A stretch of DNA of 64,000 nt from Diacronema lutheri (Eukaryota > Haptophyta > Pavlovophyceae > Pavlovales > Pavlovaceae). The DNA is taken from assembly GCA_019448385.1 (NCBI GenBank), contig JAGTXO010000009.1, positions 1,116,001 through 1,180,000 of the forward strand, written 5' to 3'. How positions within the stretch are numbered: position 1 is the stretch's first letter; every line of letters begins with the position of its first letter. The notes below the pieces were generated by a model. The model saw only the letters and a list, made by a program, of their open reading frames with translations. It made no database searches and was not told the origin of the DNA. Shown one piece after another: positions 1 through 10,951 of the stretch. A program made the translations under genes and the position numbers.

Positions 1-1150
1 AGCCGAGCGACGCGCGCGTGCACTCCTTCCCAAAGCGCGCGTCGAACTTGGCGCCAACGGCGTGCCGGCTCGCCGAGCTTGCACGCGCACCGGCGGTTGG
101 CCGCGACTCGCCCGTCGGCGGCGTGACGGCGCTGCGCCTTGCCGACTCGGCCGTCGCGTCCGCGTCGCACACGCGCGAGCTCAGGTCCGATTCGACGTCG
201 CGCGTGTCGTCCGTGCTCTCGACTGGCGGCTCGGCGTCCGCGCTTGTGTACTGCCGAAGGTGCTCACGGCGGAGGCGGTCGAGCGGCACGGCGCGGAAGC
301 TCTCGCGCGCGTCGGCGACGGCCTCCTCGGGAGAGCGCCCACATAGCAGCTCGGAGATGCCCGCCGCGACGCTCACCGACTCGCCCCTCTGCGCGAGCCA
401 CGCGTGCACGCGCTCCTGCAGCGGCTCCCAGAAGCTGAGCGCGCTGATGCACGCCGCCAGGGCCGTCAGCACGAGGAGGACGGGCAGGTGGGAGCGCTCG
501 ACGAGCCCGGGCCGTGGGTACGCCGCGGCGATCACCACATACGCGCCGTACGCGAACGTCAGGAACGCGTTGAGCCAGCCAGCCGTCAGCCACATGCGCC
601 GGTGCGCCACGCGCGTCGACGTGCCGAGGCGCGCGCACGAGTAGAGCGTCATGACGCTCGCGGCGGAGGCGCACTGGCCGCCGATGACGCCCACCGCGTT
701 GCGCGCCCACATGAGCTGCAGCGCAACGTCGCCCGCGCGCATCGGCTCGACAACGAGCGTGAAGACGCCCGCCACGCCGCCGCCAAAGTACATGATCGCG
801 AGCAGCGCGAGCAGCGCGAGCAGCAGCGTCCCGTCCTGCGGGCGGAGAGCGAGGGCGGCGAGGAACGGACCTAGGTGCATGCAGATGAGCCCGCCGAAGA
901 ACGAGTTGGTCCGCCCCGTGAACGCCGACTCGGAGCGCAGGAACTCGTACAGGAAGAGCGCCGTGCCGACGAGCCCGGCGAGCGAGCCGAGCGCAAACGG
1001 CACGCCCTGCACGCGCCAGCGGCGGCGGCGGCCGGCGGCGCGCAGCACGGCCAACCGGTCGATGATGCGTGGCGCCGCACCGTCCGCCGCCGGCACGCGC
1101 CGCTCCGGCTCACTCGCCGGCGTGACCGAGACCCTCGACCCCCGCGGCAT
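1..1150 (-). CDS. Six-TM / TIR-like membrane protein, left copy (partial, runs off the window)
   Basis: Starts at the ATG complementary to 1148-1150 and reads leftwards, open to base 1, so only about the first 383 codons are present. It is the mirror image of the gene at 1714-3402: I noticed about ten substitutions over 1.15 kb, plus six extra codons in this copy (near 640-660), placed in a predicted membrane-proximal part. It encodes the multi-span N-terminal region; the TIR-like domain would lie beyond the left edge. The two copies are head to head. The reading frame staying open, and an indel that is a multiple of three, suggest that both copies are, or recently were, functional. I do not know the family by name. 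Confidence 0.7.
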   Translation of the reverse strand, partial: MPRGSRVSVTPASEPERRVPAADGAAPRIIDRLAVLRAAGRRRRWRVQGVPFALGSLAGLVGTALFLYEFLRSESAFTGRTNSFFGGLICMHLGPFLAALALRPQDGTLLLALLALLAIMYFGGGVAGVFTLVVEPMRAGDVALQLMWARNAVGVIGGQCASAASVMTLYSCARLGTSTRVAHRRMWLTAGWLNAFLTFAYGAYVVIAAAYPRPGLVERSHLPVLLVLTALAACISALSFWEPLQERVHAWLAQRGESVSVAAGISELLCGRSPEEAVADARESFRAVPLDRLRREHLRQYTSADAEPPVESTDDTRDVESDLSSRVCDADATAESARRSAVTPPTGESRPTAGARASSASRHAVGAKFDARFGKECTRASLG

Positions 1151-1713
1151 TGGGGGGATTTTCGGGAGATCAGCCTCGTTGATTTCCGCCGTTCTCCGAC
1201 CACGACTGATCAAAGAAAGCCTACTGCCAAAACCTTCTCAATTGTACTCGCACGTCTTTAGACACTTCTAATGAACCCTCGTCATCATTTTCCGCCGTGG
1301 TCCGCTAGGCAATCAGCGAGGCCGCCTCACGCCGCCGCGCCACACGTGCGTGTGGCCGGGCACCTGCGCATTCTTGATCGGATCCTCCGACTCACATTCT
1401 GACCCGAACTTTCTCGCGCCCGACTTTGCGCCGCGCTCGCACGTCGCCGTGCACATGCGACCGCAGCGTCCGCACCTGCATAGCGACGTGCGAGCGCGGC
1501 GCGACGTCGGGCCCGAGAAGGTTCAATTCGCAATTTGAGTGGGAGGGTCAGACCGAAAATGCGCAGGTGCCCGGGGGCCACGCGCACGCGAGGCGGAGAT
1601 GCAGGTGACGCGAGGCGGCCAGCGGACCACGGCGGCTATTTATAAGCTTGGTTTTTTGACTTTTTTCCTTTCATCAAGACTAGTGGCAAACGAGAGCTCC
1701 GAAGCTCCCCCCA
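1151..1713. promoter_or_regulatory. Shared promoter region of the head-to-head pair, itself a diverged palindrome
   Basis: Non-coding spacer between the two start codons. Sequence around 1345-1455 is a diverged reverse complement of 1480-1600, centred near 1460. The 120-130 bp directly before each start codon do not match each other. A TATA-like tatttataag lies at about 1636-1645, roughly 70 bp before the right-hand ATG; I see no such box before the left copy. Confidence 0.5.
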
Positions 1714-3402
1714 ATGCCGCGGGGGTCGAGGGTCTCGGTCACGCCGGCGAGCGAGCCGGAGCGGCGCGTGCCGGCGGCGGACGGTGCGGCGCCACGCATC
1801 ATCGACCGGTTGGCCGTGCTGCGCGCCGCCGGCCGCCGCCGCCGCTGGCGCGTGCAGGGCGTGCCGTTTGCGCTCGGCTCGCTCGCCGGGCTCGTCGGCA
1901 CGGCGCTCTTCCTGTACGAGTTCCTGCGCTCCGAGTCGGCGTTCACGGGGCGGACCAACTCGTTCTTCGGCGGGCTCATCTGCATGCACCTAGGTCCGTT
2001 CCTCGCCGCCCTCGCTCTCCGCCCGCAGGACGGGACGCTGCTGCTCGCGCTGCTCGCGCTGCTCGCGATCGTGTACTTTGGCGGCGGCGTGGCGGGCGTC
2101 TTCACGCTCGTTGTCGAGCCGATGCGCGCGGGCGACGTTGTGCTGCAGCTCATGTGGGCGCGCAACGCGGTGGGCGTCATCGGTGGCCAGTGCGCCTCCG
2201 CCGCCTCGTGCGCGCGCCTCGGCACGTCGACGCGCGTGGCGCACCGGCGCATGTGGCTGACGGCTGGCTGGCTCAACGCGTTCCTGACGTTCGCGTACGG
2301 CGCGTATGTGGTGATCGCCGCGGCGCACCCACGGCCCGGGCTCGTCGAGCGCTCCCACCTGCCCGTCCTCCTCGTGCTGACGGCCCTGACGGCGTGCATC
2401 AGCGCGCTCAGCTTCTGGGAGCCGCTGCAGGAGCGCGTGAACGCGTGGCTCGCGCAGAGGGGCGAGTCGGTGAGCGTCGCGGCGGGCATCTCCGAGCTGC
2501 TATGTGGGCGCTCTCCCGAGGAGGCCGTCGCCGACGCGCGCGAGAGCTTCCGCGCCGTGCCGCTCGACCGCCTCCGCCGTGAGCACCTTCGGCAGTACAC
2601 AAGCGCGGACGCCGAGCCGCCAGTCGAGAGCACGGACGACACGCGCGACGTCGAATCGGACCTGAGCTCGCGCGTGTGCGACACGGACGCGACGGCCGAG
2701 TCGGCAAGGCGCAGCGCCGTCACGCCGCCGACGGGCGAGTCGCGGCCAACCGCCGGCGCGCGTGCAAGCTCGGCGAGCCGGCACGCCGTTGGCGCCAAGT
2801 TCGACGCGCGCTTCGGGAAGGAGTGCACGCGCGCGTCGCTCGGCTCCGTGGACGCGTTCATCTCGCACTCGTGGCACGACGACGCCGACCTCAAGTGGGA
2901 GGCGCTGCAGGCGTGGCGGCGCGCGTTTGTCGCCGCGCACGGGCGCGAGCCGACGGTGTGGTTCGACGGTCTGTGCATCGTGCAGAAGCCCGGCCTGATC
3001 GCGCGGCAGCTGGCGAGCCTGCCCGTCTACCTCGCGGGCTGCCGCACGCTGCTCGTCCTGCGCGGCGCGTCGTACACCACGCGGCTGTGGTGCCTGCTCG
3101 AGCTGTTCATCTTCTCGGAGATGGGCGCAGGCCCCGACCAGATCCACGTCGCGCGGCTCGCCGACAGGGACACGGCGCCGGGCAGGGGCGCGAGAAGCGG
3201 CTGGTCCGGCTCAACCCCAGCAGGTTCGCGCGGCGCGGCCGCGTCCAGGATGTCGCTCGCCGGCTTCGACGTGCGCAACGCGATGACGAGCGACCCGCGC
3301 GATCGGCATGCCCTCCTCGCCGTCATCGAGAACGCGGGCGCGGGCGCCGACGCGTTCAACGCGTGGGCGAGGCCGATGCTGGCGAGGGGGCTGAGCATGT
3401 GA
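1714..3402 (+). CDS. Six-TM protein with C-terminal TIR-like domain
   Basis: 562 residues in one exon. Residues about 45-270 hold around six hydrophobic segments. A variable Ser/Thr/Asp-rich linker follows to about 370. The C-terminal domain begins with VDAFISHSWHDD (about 379-390), continues with a WFDGLCIVQ segment and ends with a RLWCLLELF motif (about 457-465). This FISHSW...RLWC.LEL arrangement is the TIR-like fold found in many algal and oomycete membrane proteins; the ligand, and whether the domain has NADase activity, cannot be told. The start was chosen because it is the first ATG of the conserved frame and matches the start of the mirror copy. The very long protein at 37409-44626 has the same combination of membrane segments and TIR-like domain, so this is probably a local family. 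Confidence 0.75.
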   Translation: MPRGSRVSVTPASEPERRVPAADGAAPRIIDRLAVLRAAGRRRRWRVQGVPFALGSLAGLVGTALFLYEFLRSESAFTGRTNSFFGGLICMHLGPFLAALALRPQDGTLLLALLALLAIVYFGGGVAGVFTLVVEPMRAGDVVLQLMWARNAVGVIGGQCASAASCARLGTSTRVAHRRMWLTAGWLNAFLTFAYGAYVVIAAAHPRPGLVERSHLPVLLVLTALTACISALSFWEPLQERVNAWLAQRGESVSVAAGISELLCGRSPEEAVADARESFRAVPLDRLRREHLRQYTSADAEPPVESTDDTRDVESDLSSRVCDTDATAESARRSAVTPPTGESRPTAGARASSASRHAVGAKFDARFGKECTRASLGSVDAFISHSWHDDADLKWEALQAWRRAFVAAHGREPTVWFDGLCIVQKPGLIARQLASLPVYLAGCRTLLVLRGASYTTRLWCLLELFIFSEMGAGPDQIHVARLADRDTAPGRGARSGWSGSTPAGSRGAAASRMSLAGFDVRNAMTSDPRDRHALLAVIENAGAGADAFNAWARPMLARGLSM

Positions 3403-4344
3403 GCGACCCCCTCCTCACTGCGCATTCATCGAGTAGTAGCTCCTCGATGCATGCTAGCGCGGGCGACCAGCAGCTGCGCGTGGCCACGCACGACGCGCGC
3501 TGCAAGCTTATGGCGCATTGCGCGCTCGAGCGGCGCAAGGGCAGCCTCGCGGATTGCCCCTCGCGCGCGCATGGGCGCTGTCCACTGTCCCTGCCCACTC
3601 ATTGCGTCCATGCGGATCGACGCATGGACGCTCCGTTGCCGCCGCCACCCTCACAAACCTCGTCGCCTTGTTCGTGTGCCGGCTTCTGCGCTGGATGGCT
3701 TAGCGGAACTGCGTCTGCGGTGGTTGTGCTTGCGGCGAAGCCGTATCTTCCGCGCCGACCGTTGTGCGGCCGAATAGCCATCCGACGATTGGGATCGAGC
3801 AGTTGCCTTTTCCGCTTCGGTTGCATGTGCACGGGAATGTGCGAACGCGGCGCGAAGTCGGGCGCGAGGGAGTTCGGCTCACAATGTGAGTGGGAGGATT
3901 CGACCGAGGATGCTCACGCGCGGGGCCACGCGCACGCAAGGCACGGAGGCATGGCGGCGTGAGGCGGCCGCGCGAATTGCCATGCGGACCACCTGCCCCC
4001 GCTACTTTTCCGATCATCATCCACCGCAGGCCATGTGAACGTAGGCCGAAAGTGCGCCGTGTGGCTCGCTCGCAAGTGGCCGGGAAGGCAGCGCTCCCTT
4101 CAGGCCGAATAATCCGCATTCGCGGCAACGCACGCGCGTCCCTCGGCGCCGCGCTGGTCAGCGACCACCAAGCTCCGCAACACCTCTACTTCGGCGTTCT
4201 CTCCCTCTCTCTCCGTCTCTCTCCCTCTCTCTCTCTCTCCGTCTCTCTCCCTCTCATTCCGCGCCGCTCGCGTCGCGTCGCGACCGCCCGCATCCGTTGG
4301 CGACGCAAGGGCGCGCGGCCGCGCGGCGTGCGAGCCGCGTGCGG
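3403..4344. other. Intergenic region with a diverged promoter-repeat copy and CT-rich tract
   Basis: No convincing gene. Bases about 3837-3995 are a diverged copy (roughly three quarters identical by eye) of the promoter-side sequence at 1487-1635. Bases 4199-4258 are a CTCTCC/CTCT microsatellite. The ends of the genes at 1714-3402 (+) and 4345-9723 (-) converge here. Confidence 0.6.
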
Positions 4345-7300
4345 TCATGCAAGCGCCTCGCTTGCACACCTGGCTCGCTTGCACGCGCCCCCTTCAGAGG
4401 CGAGCATCGACGCGGCGTCGCCGAGCGCGCGAGCGGCGGCACGCGCGGCGCGGCGCAGCGACCGCGGCGGCGCCGCCGCCGCGCGCAGGCGCGCGCTCGG
4501 CGCCGCGCCGTGCACCGCGCCGTGCACCGCGCGGTGCACCTCGTGCAGCGCCGCGAGCGGCTCGCATGCACGTTGCGCGCCCGCGAGCGCTGCGGCCAGA
4601 GCCTCGCGCGCGCTGCGCGCGTCGCGCGCGCGCGCCTCCGCCTCCCGCACGTTCGCCTCCGCCCGGCCCACCTCGGCGGCGGCTGCCGCCGCGAGCAGGC
4701 CCGCACACGCCGCCGCCGCCGGCCCCCACGGCGCCGCCGCCCTGCCGGCGCCGGGCGTTGGCGTCGGCGCCGCCCGGCGCGCGGCTGCGCGGCGTGCGAG
4801 GCGCGCGTCGTCCTGCGCCGCGTCGTCGAGCGCCGCGGCGCACTCCGCTGCGCGCGGCGCGAGCAGCGCAAGCGCGCGCAGCGCCTCGCACGCGGCCAAT
4901 GCAAGGCGCGAGCGCGCCGCGCCGGCCGTCGAGCGCGCGGGCGGCGCGGCGCCGTCGCCACGCGTCGGCTCGCGCGCGCGCGCGCGCCGCGGCTCGCTCG
5001 ACGTAAGGCGCGCGTGCGCCGCGCGCAGCAACAGCCGCACGGCGCGCGCGCGCTCGCACGCGGCGCTCAGATCGTCGGCAGCGGCGGCGTCTTCTCGCGC
5101 GCTCGCGACGCCACTGCCCAACAGGTCCGCGCTCGCGCCGCCATTGCCCAACAGGTCCGCGCTCGCGCCTGCGTTGGCGTCCACGTCGGCGTCAGCGTCG
5201 GCGTCGGCGGCGCTGCGCGCGGCGAGCGCTGGCACGCCCGGCCGCATGCACGCGCTCGCTTGGAGGCGGTAGCGTGCAAGCTCGCCGAGCGGCGCCCAGC
5301 GACGTAGGAGCGTGCGCGTTGCGCGCTCGCGCATTGGATGCACGCGCGCAACCACCGCCGCCGCCGCCGCGGGCGTTTCCGCCTCCGCTCCCGCCTCCGC
5401 TCCCGGCGCGGCGCGTGCGCCGAGCGCGTGCAGCGCAGGCGGCAGCGCGCGCGCGAGCGCGGCCGCGCCGTCGCGCAGGTCCTCCGCTCGCAGCGCCTCG
5501 AGCGCCTCGCGCGCCTCGCGCGCGCGCTCTCGCGCGGCGTGTACCCGCGCGCGGCGCTCGTCAACGTCGCCGCCGCGCGCGTGCGCGCCGACGCGCTCGC
5601 CGTGCGCCTCGTCGCCGCCATCGCCCTCGTCGCCGCCATCGCCCTCGTCGCCGCCATCGCCCTCGTCGCCGCCATCGCCCTCGTCGCCGCCATCGCCCTC
5701 GTCGCCGCTCGAATCGTCATCGTCGCGCCGCGTGCGCTCGCGTGCGGCGATGGCCGCGCGAACGCACGATGGAAGTGCACGGAGCGCCGCGTCGAGCGCA
5801 GGGCCCTCGCCGCGAGCCTCGCCGTCCGATGCGTTGTCGGTGCCTGCGGGCGCGCGAGTTCGAGCGGTCGCCTCGGCCGCGCACTCGGCGTCCGCCGGCG
5901 CGCCTTCGCCTTCGCCTCCGCCTCCGCCTCCGCCTCCGCCTCCGCCGGCCACGCCGCGGCGCGCGCACCCCACGTCGCGAGCGCCGCGCGGGGCTGCGCG
6001 GGCGGCGCGCAGCCCGGCACGCCAATCGGCCGAAGTCACCACGTGCAGCGCCAGCCCGTCCGCCATCGCGATCGCGCTCAGCCGGGGATGCGCGCGGCCA
6101 TTGGTGGAGCCGTGCGCGCCATCGCCGGCGTGCGCGTGTCGCGCGCCGGCGCGGGCCGCTGCTCGACTGCCCCACTGGGCGCGGGCGCCATTGCTCGCCA
6201 TGTGCGCGCCGCCATCGTGCATACCACCCTCCGCACCGCGATGGCCGTCGTCGCCGTCGTCGCCATTGTCGCCGTCGCCGTCGCTCCCGTCGTCAGAAGA
6301 CCCGCCGTTGCAGCCGCCATCGCCGCAGCCGCCATCGCCGCAGCCGCCATCGCCGCAGCCGCCATCGCCGCAGCCGCCATCCTTGCAGCCGCCATCGTTG
6401 CAGCCGCCATCCTTGCAGCCGCCATCCTTGCAGCCGCCATCGTTGGATCCGTCCGAGTCCTCGTCGACCGCGGCAATCAGCGCGAACGCGCACAGCGCGG
6501 CGCGCGCGGCGTCGCGAGCGCCCTCCGCGAGCGCGGCGACGCGCGGCGGGTTCGGCGCGGCGGCGAGGTCGGTGGTCGCGACGGCACCCGCGTGCGCGGC
6601 GTCACGCAACGCGGCGAAGGTGTGCGCGCACAGCGCGCGCAGCTCGGGCAGCGCGCGCGCGAGCGCGACGCGCGCGGCGGCCGTGCCGCCCTCGCCGCCG
6701 CACCGCGCGCACACAGCGGCGACGGGCGTCGCCTCGGCGTCGTGGTCGTTGCCGGGCACCGCGGCATGCGCGGGCAGGAAAACGTCGAGCCACGCGACGC
6801 CATCGCTCGGTGCGCAGGACGTGGCGCGGCCGGCGGGCGCGCGCTCGTCCGTCGGGCAGCCGAGCGCGGCGAGGTCGAGCGTCGCGGCGCGCGCGACGAC
6901 GCACGCGTGCCACGCCGCCGCGACAAGCTCGAGCGCGCACTCGACCGCCGGCGCGGGCGCGGCCGGTGTCGGAACCTGCCACGCCGTCGCAAGTGTCGGA
7001 AGTGTCGGAACCGTCGGACTGCCCGGACGCGCGCCGGATGCAGGCGAGAGCGAGACCGTGCGCGGCGCGCTCGGCGCGCTCGCCGCCGCGGCCGCGCGCA
7101 GCAGCACCACGACCGTCGCGCGCGCGCGCGCGCTCGCCGAGCGCGCCGCGCGCTCGCCGCTCGCGGCGAGCGCGCGCGCGTGCGCGCCGAGCGCGAGCGC
7201 GGGAGGCACGGCGAGCTGCGCGTGGCAGAGCGCGCGGAGCGCGGACGCGAGCACGAGGCGCGCGCTCTCGCGCGTCGGCTCATCGAGGCTCGCCGCCTTG

Positions 7301-8589
7301 AGCGCCGTGCCCACCTCTGGGAGCAGCGGTGGCCGCGGCGACGGCGTCGGCGTCGTCGTGGTGGCCGCCGCGCTAGCCGGCGCGTCGGCGGAGCCGCGCC
7401 AGACGATGCACGCGCGGTGCAGCATGAGCTCGCGCGCGCAATTTGCCAGCGCGCGGTCGAGCCGCGCCCGGCCGTCGCGCGCGGCAGCATGGTGCGCGCG
7501 GCGCACGCCGGGCGCGGTCGGCATGGCCGTGACGTCACGCGCAATGTGCGCCACGAGCTCGGCGCGCTCGAAGAGCTCGTGCGCGGGCAGGATCACCGCG
7601 AGGCCGCGCGGCAGCGCGGCGAGCGCGGCGCGCAGCGCGCACGCGGCCTTTGCGGCCGATGGCCGCGCCGTCGGCGCGCCACCGCCTGCCGCTTGGTCGA
7701 GCCGCGAGTCCGGCGAGTCCGGCGAGTCCGGCGAGTCCGGCGAGTCCGGCGAGTCCGGCGCGCCCGACGCTCCGCCCGGCGCGGGCGCGGCCGGTGCCTG
7801 GCCGCCATTGATCTGCCCGCCACCGTCGGACTCGGCACCGCCGAACACGCCCGCAATCGCCAACGCCCCCGCGCGCAAGAAGCTCGCCGGGTCGAGGGTG
7901 CGCATTGGGGTGCCCCTCGAGCCGTGGGGCATTGCGCTCATGCCGTGACGCCCGTCGGCGCGGTCGGCGCACACGCCGTGGGACGGCTCCGGCGGCGCGG
8001 CGGTCGCCTCAGCCGGCATCTGCTTGAGAAGCCGCGCGAGCGAGGCCTGGCCGCGCACAAACCGGACGCCCGCACCGCGTGGCGCACCGCCATCACCGCC
8101 ATCGCCGCCGAAACGGCCAATGTGCAACCATGGAGGGTGCGGCATCGCACGCACCGTGCACTGCGCGCCGTCGGCGCCGGCGCCGCCGAGCGCGCACGGC
8201 CACGCCACGTCGGCGCCGCAGAAGATCATCGCGCCCCACCCATCCGGCCGCTTGAGCCCGAGCTGCCCGGCATACAAGAGGGCGACTGCCACGTCGGCGA
8301 GCGCGCGCACGGGCGCGGCCACCGCCGCCGTCGGCGCGCGCGCGCAGTCGACGAAGGCGCGCCACTCGCCCACGCGCGCGCCAGATGCGCTGAGCGCAGT
8401 CGGCGCGTCCCGCGGCTGCGGCTGCGGCTGTGCGGGCGCGACCATGCCGTCGGTGATCTCAAGGGCGACGCAAGGTGCGCAAAGTGCGTCTAGCCCACCC
8501 GGCGCGCGTGCGAGCGGCGCGGGCGCGACCGGCGCGTTATTGGTGCGCGAGAGCGCGCCCACGACGACGACACGGCTGCCGAGCAGCAA

Positions 8590-8620
<31 letters not shown>

Positions 8621-9723
8621 GCGCGCAGCAAAATGCCGACGCACCGCTCGGCGCGCGCGGCGCCCACGACGGCGCACGGTCCCGGCACGCGCATGCCTGC
8701 GCGGAAGCGGCCGGCGAAGGCGCCGTGCGCAGACACCCACACGCCGAGGCCGTGCGCGGATGCCTGCCGCGCCATTCCCGCGTAGGATGACGGCGCGTCC
8801 ACCGGCGCGACCTCCATCGTTGCAGGCGGTGCGCGCGCCCGGCCCGGCATCGTGCGCGTGCATGCGAGGCCACCACCGTCGGCGCGCCCGGCGCGCACAT
8901 CGCCCGCAAAGGAGACACGCGGGAGCCGCGCGCGCAGCACATGCTCAGGCGGCGCGCACGCTACGAGCTCGCGCGGTGGCGCGTCGGCAGCGTCACCACC
9001 GTTACCGCCACTGTTACCGTCGCCGAGCGCGCTCGTCGCGTCGGCCGCCGCCGGCGCACCGAACGGCGCGTATGCGGGCATGCCGGATGCAAGCGGCGTG
9101 TCCGCGCTCAGCGCGTGCCACACGGCGCCGCGCCCGCCCGTGCTCGCGTCGAGCGCGCAGACGAGCGCGCGCCGTACGCGCTCGCACGGTACGGCGCGCA
9201 CAACCGCGTCGTCAATCGCCGCGACGTCGTAGACCGTCGGCGCGGGATTGGCGTTGTGATGCGGTGGCGTAGCAGCGTGCGCGGCATGCGCGGCGTCTGC
9301 GAGCTTGCGCGCGACGCCCACGAACACGCCGCGCCAAAAGACTGGCTCCGCGTGCGGCAGCGGCCGGGCGGCGCTCGCCGCGTCGACGGCGACATCGACG
9401 AGCTCGCCCGCGCGCGGCGTCCAGCCAACGCTGAGCTCAGGCGGCGGCACGGGCTGCAGGGCAAACGCGGGGACGAAGAGCGCCATGCACGGCGCGCCCG
9501 CCGTCTTGGTCGCGAGCTCTACTCGCAGCTCGCCCCACGCGGGCGCGCGTGCCGCGTCGCCGCGCCGCACGGTCGCGCTCACAAAGACGGGGCCGCGCGG
9601 ACTCGCGCCGTCGCAGCCGAAAAGGCGCGCGCTGAGGCCGGCGCACACTGCGTCGATCTCGACGCGCATGCCGTCCGGCCACGCGCCCACGACGCCCGCG
9701 TGCAGCGCGCCCGTTGACGACAT
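4345..9723 (-). CDS. Giant low-complexity protein, tentative tandem Tudor/Agenet N-terminus
   Basis: A single open frame of 1,792 codons from the ATG at 9721-9723. I do not recognise the protein as a whole. Residues about 15-190 resemble the FMRP-type Tudor/Agenet pair: a first beta-rich unit ending FALQPVPPPE, then GELVDVAVDA...EPVFWRGVFVGV and YDVAAIDDAVVRAVPCERVRR. The PPP linker followed by a G(E/D)xV(D/E)V strand is the basis for the comparison; no KH domain is visible. The rest is Ala/Gly/Arg-rich with in-frame repeats: DSP units (about 7701-7757), GGC(K/G/N)D units (about 6305-6445) and GDEGDG units (5608-5708). The C-terminus is Ala/Arg/Glu-rich and may be a coiled coil. The length of the open frame is weak evidence at this GC content, since the opposite strand is open for about 1,000 codons too; the conserved-looking N-terminus favours this strand. 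Confidence 0.55.
5608..5708. repeat. In-frame 18-bp minisatellite
   Basis: About six copies of an 18-bp unit (gtcgccgccatcgccctc on the + strand) encoding GDEGDG units in the minus-strand gene. Confidence 0.85.
6305..6445. repeat. In-frame 15-bp minisatellite
   Basis: About nine copies of a 15-bp unit (cagccgccatcgccg and variants ending cttg or gttg), encoding a Cys-containing GGC(K/G/N)D repeat in the minus-strand gene. Confidence 0.85.
7701..7757. repeat. In-frame 9-bp repeat (DSP units)
   Basis: About six copies of cgagtccgg, read as Asp-Ser-Pro repeats on the minus strand. Confidence 0.8.
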
Positions 9724-9891
9724 CCGGCCAGCCGATGGTTGGCCTCACAGGACAGGTCTCCTCGGTCTCTCTCAGTCAAAGGCATGGAGTAGTAAGGCAT
9801 GGAGTCAGTCTGACAGTGGCCACACAGTGACACCCCGGGCGCCACCTCCGCGAGCCGCGGCGCGCGTTCGCTGCGTCTACGCGCGCGCGCC

Positions 9892-10884
9892 TCACGGCGC
9901 GCGGACTGGCCCGAGCAGCGGCGGCGCGCACGGTGCGGCCGCGCCGCCGGCCGCCGCGGCGCGCCGCGTCGCGCCGGCCGGCGCGGCCGCGTCGCTGTGC
10001 GCTTTCATCGCGACCGCGACCGCGGCGGTGCCCGACATGGGACATGTGGCGTAGCACGAGAGGTCCTGCCCGACCATGTCGCCATCGAAGGCCGGCTCGC
10101 CCCACGTCATCGTGCAGCTCCCGTCCTCAAAGTTTGGCACGAGTGAGACGGGGAGGCCAAGCTCGCGATTAAAAAAGAGCTCGGTCGGCTGCTTGCACAG
10201 ACCGATGCACATGCCCTTGCACCCGGCGCCCTCGAGGAAGCGGCACTTCTCGATCTTGACGCGCGTCGTCCATACCGCGCCCGACGGGTGCACCCACGGC
10301 TCGGGCCGGCAGCGGCCGACCAGGAATGGGAAGAGGAGCGGCGTGAACATGGCCATCAGCTCAAACCAAAAGCGAGAGGGCCGGAGGAGCTGCGGCTGGG
10401 TGGGGAACATGCGCAGCACGCCGAGCACGCGCTCCGTCGTCGCCTCGGGCGAGTGCGCGAGCAGCCGGCGCGACACGTCCACGAGCCCGCGGTAGGATTC
10501 GCCCGGCTCGCCGCCCACGAATCGCTCGCGCGCCTGGTACCCGACGACGTGGCCGACGACGATGCGGAAGGCGGCAATCATGAAAAGCATGAACGGATCG
10601 TCGACGAGCTCCTCGGGCGGCTGCACACCGCCGCTCGCCGCCGGTTGCTCGAGCGCCGCCGGCGCTGGCGCCGGCGCAGCGGTCCTGCGCACGCGCAGCA
10701 GCCGGCCAAGGCCGCCGACGCCGCGCGATCGGCCCACCGTGGTGGCAAGCGCGCGCGCGGAAAGCGCTGCGAGCGGCGACCGCGAGCCCACCGCCACACC
10801 CGCGCGCGCGCGTGGCGGCGGCGGTACCAGCCCCGCCGCGCCGCCGAGGAGCAGGGCTGCGAGGAATGTCGGTTGACTCTTCAT
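9892..10884 (-). CDS. DWARF27-like (beta-carotene isomerase family) plastid protein
   Basis: 330 residues from the ATG at 10882-10884. This start was chosen over upstream frame because it gives a hydrophobic leader (KSQPTFLAALLLGGAAGL). The C-terminal half carries the D27/DUF4033 signature: KIEKCRFLEGAGCKGMC, then CKQPTELFF, a GLPVSLVPNFEDGSC stretch and MTWGEP. In plants D27 isomerises all-trans to 9-cis beta-carotene in plastids at the head of the strigolactone route; algal members have broader or unknown carotenoid roles, so only the family is claimed. A phytoene desaturase gene lies in the same window. The promoter carries a module shared with the subtilase gene. The next gene, on the same strand, begins 168 bp downstream. 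Confidence 0.85.
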   Translation of the reverse strand: MKSQPTFLAALLLGGAAGLVPPPPRARAGVAVGSRSPLAALSARALATTVGRSRGVGGLGRLLRVRRTAAPAPAPAALEQPAASGGVQPPEELVDDPFMLFMIAAFRIVVGHVVGYQARERFVGGEPGESYRGLVDVSRRLLAHSPEATTERVLGVLRMFPTQPQLLRPSRFWFELMAMFTPLLFPFLVGRCRPEPWVHPSGAVWTTRVKIEKCRFLEGAGCKGMCIGLCKQPTELFFNRELGLPVSLVPNFEDGSCTMTWGEPAFDGDMVGQDLSCYATCPMSGTAAVAVAMKAHSDAAAPAGATRRAAAAGGAAAPCAPPLLGPVRAP

Positions 10885-10951
10885 CCCTCGCGACGGGGGC
10901 AGCCCTTCTCCGGCGAATCGTATTTCACGGCTTTGGAGAGAACAATATATA

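Noticed and set aside
5338-8493. A 1,051-residue open frame on the plus strand
   Set aside because: It lies wholly opposite the minus-strand gene at 4345-9723, is Arg-rich with no recognisable domain, and is expected at this GC content.
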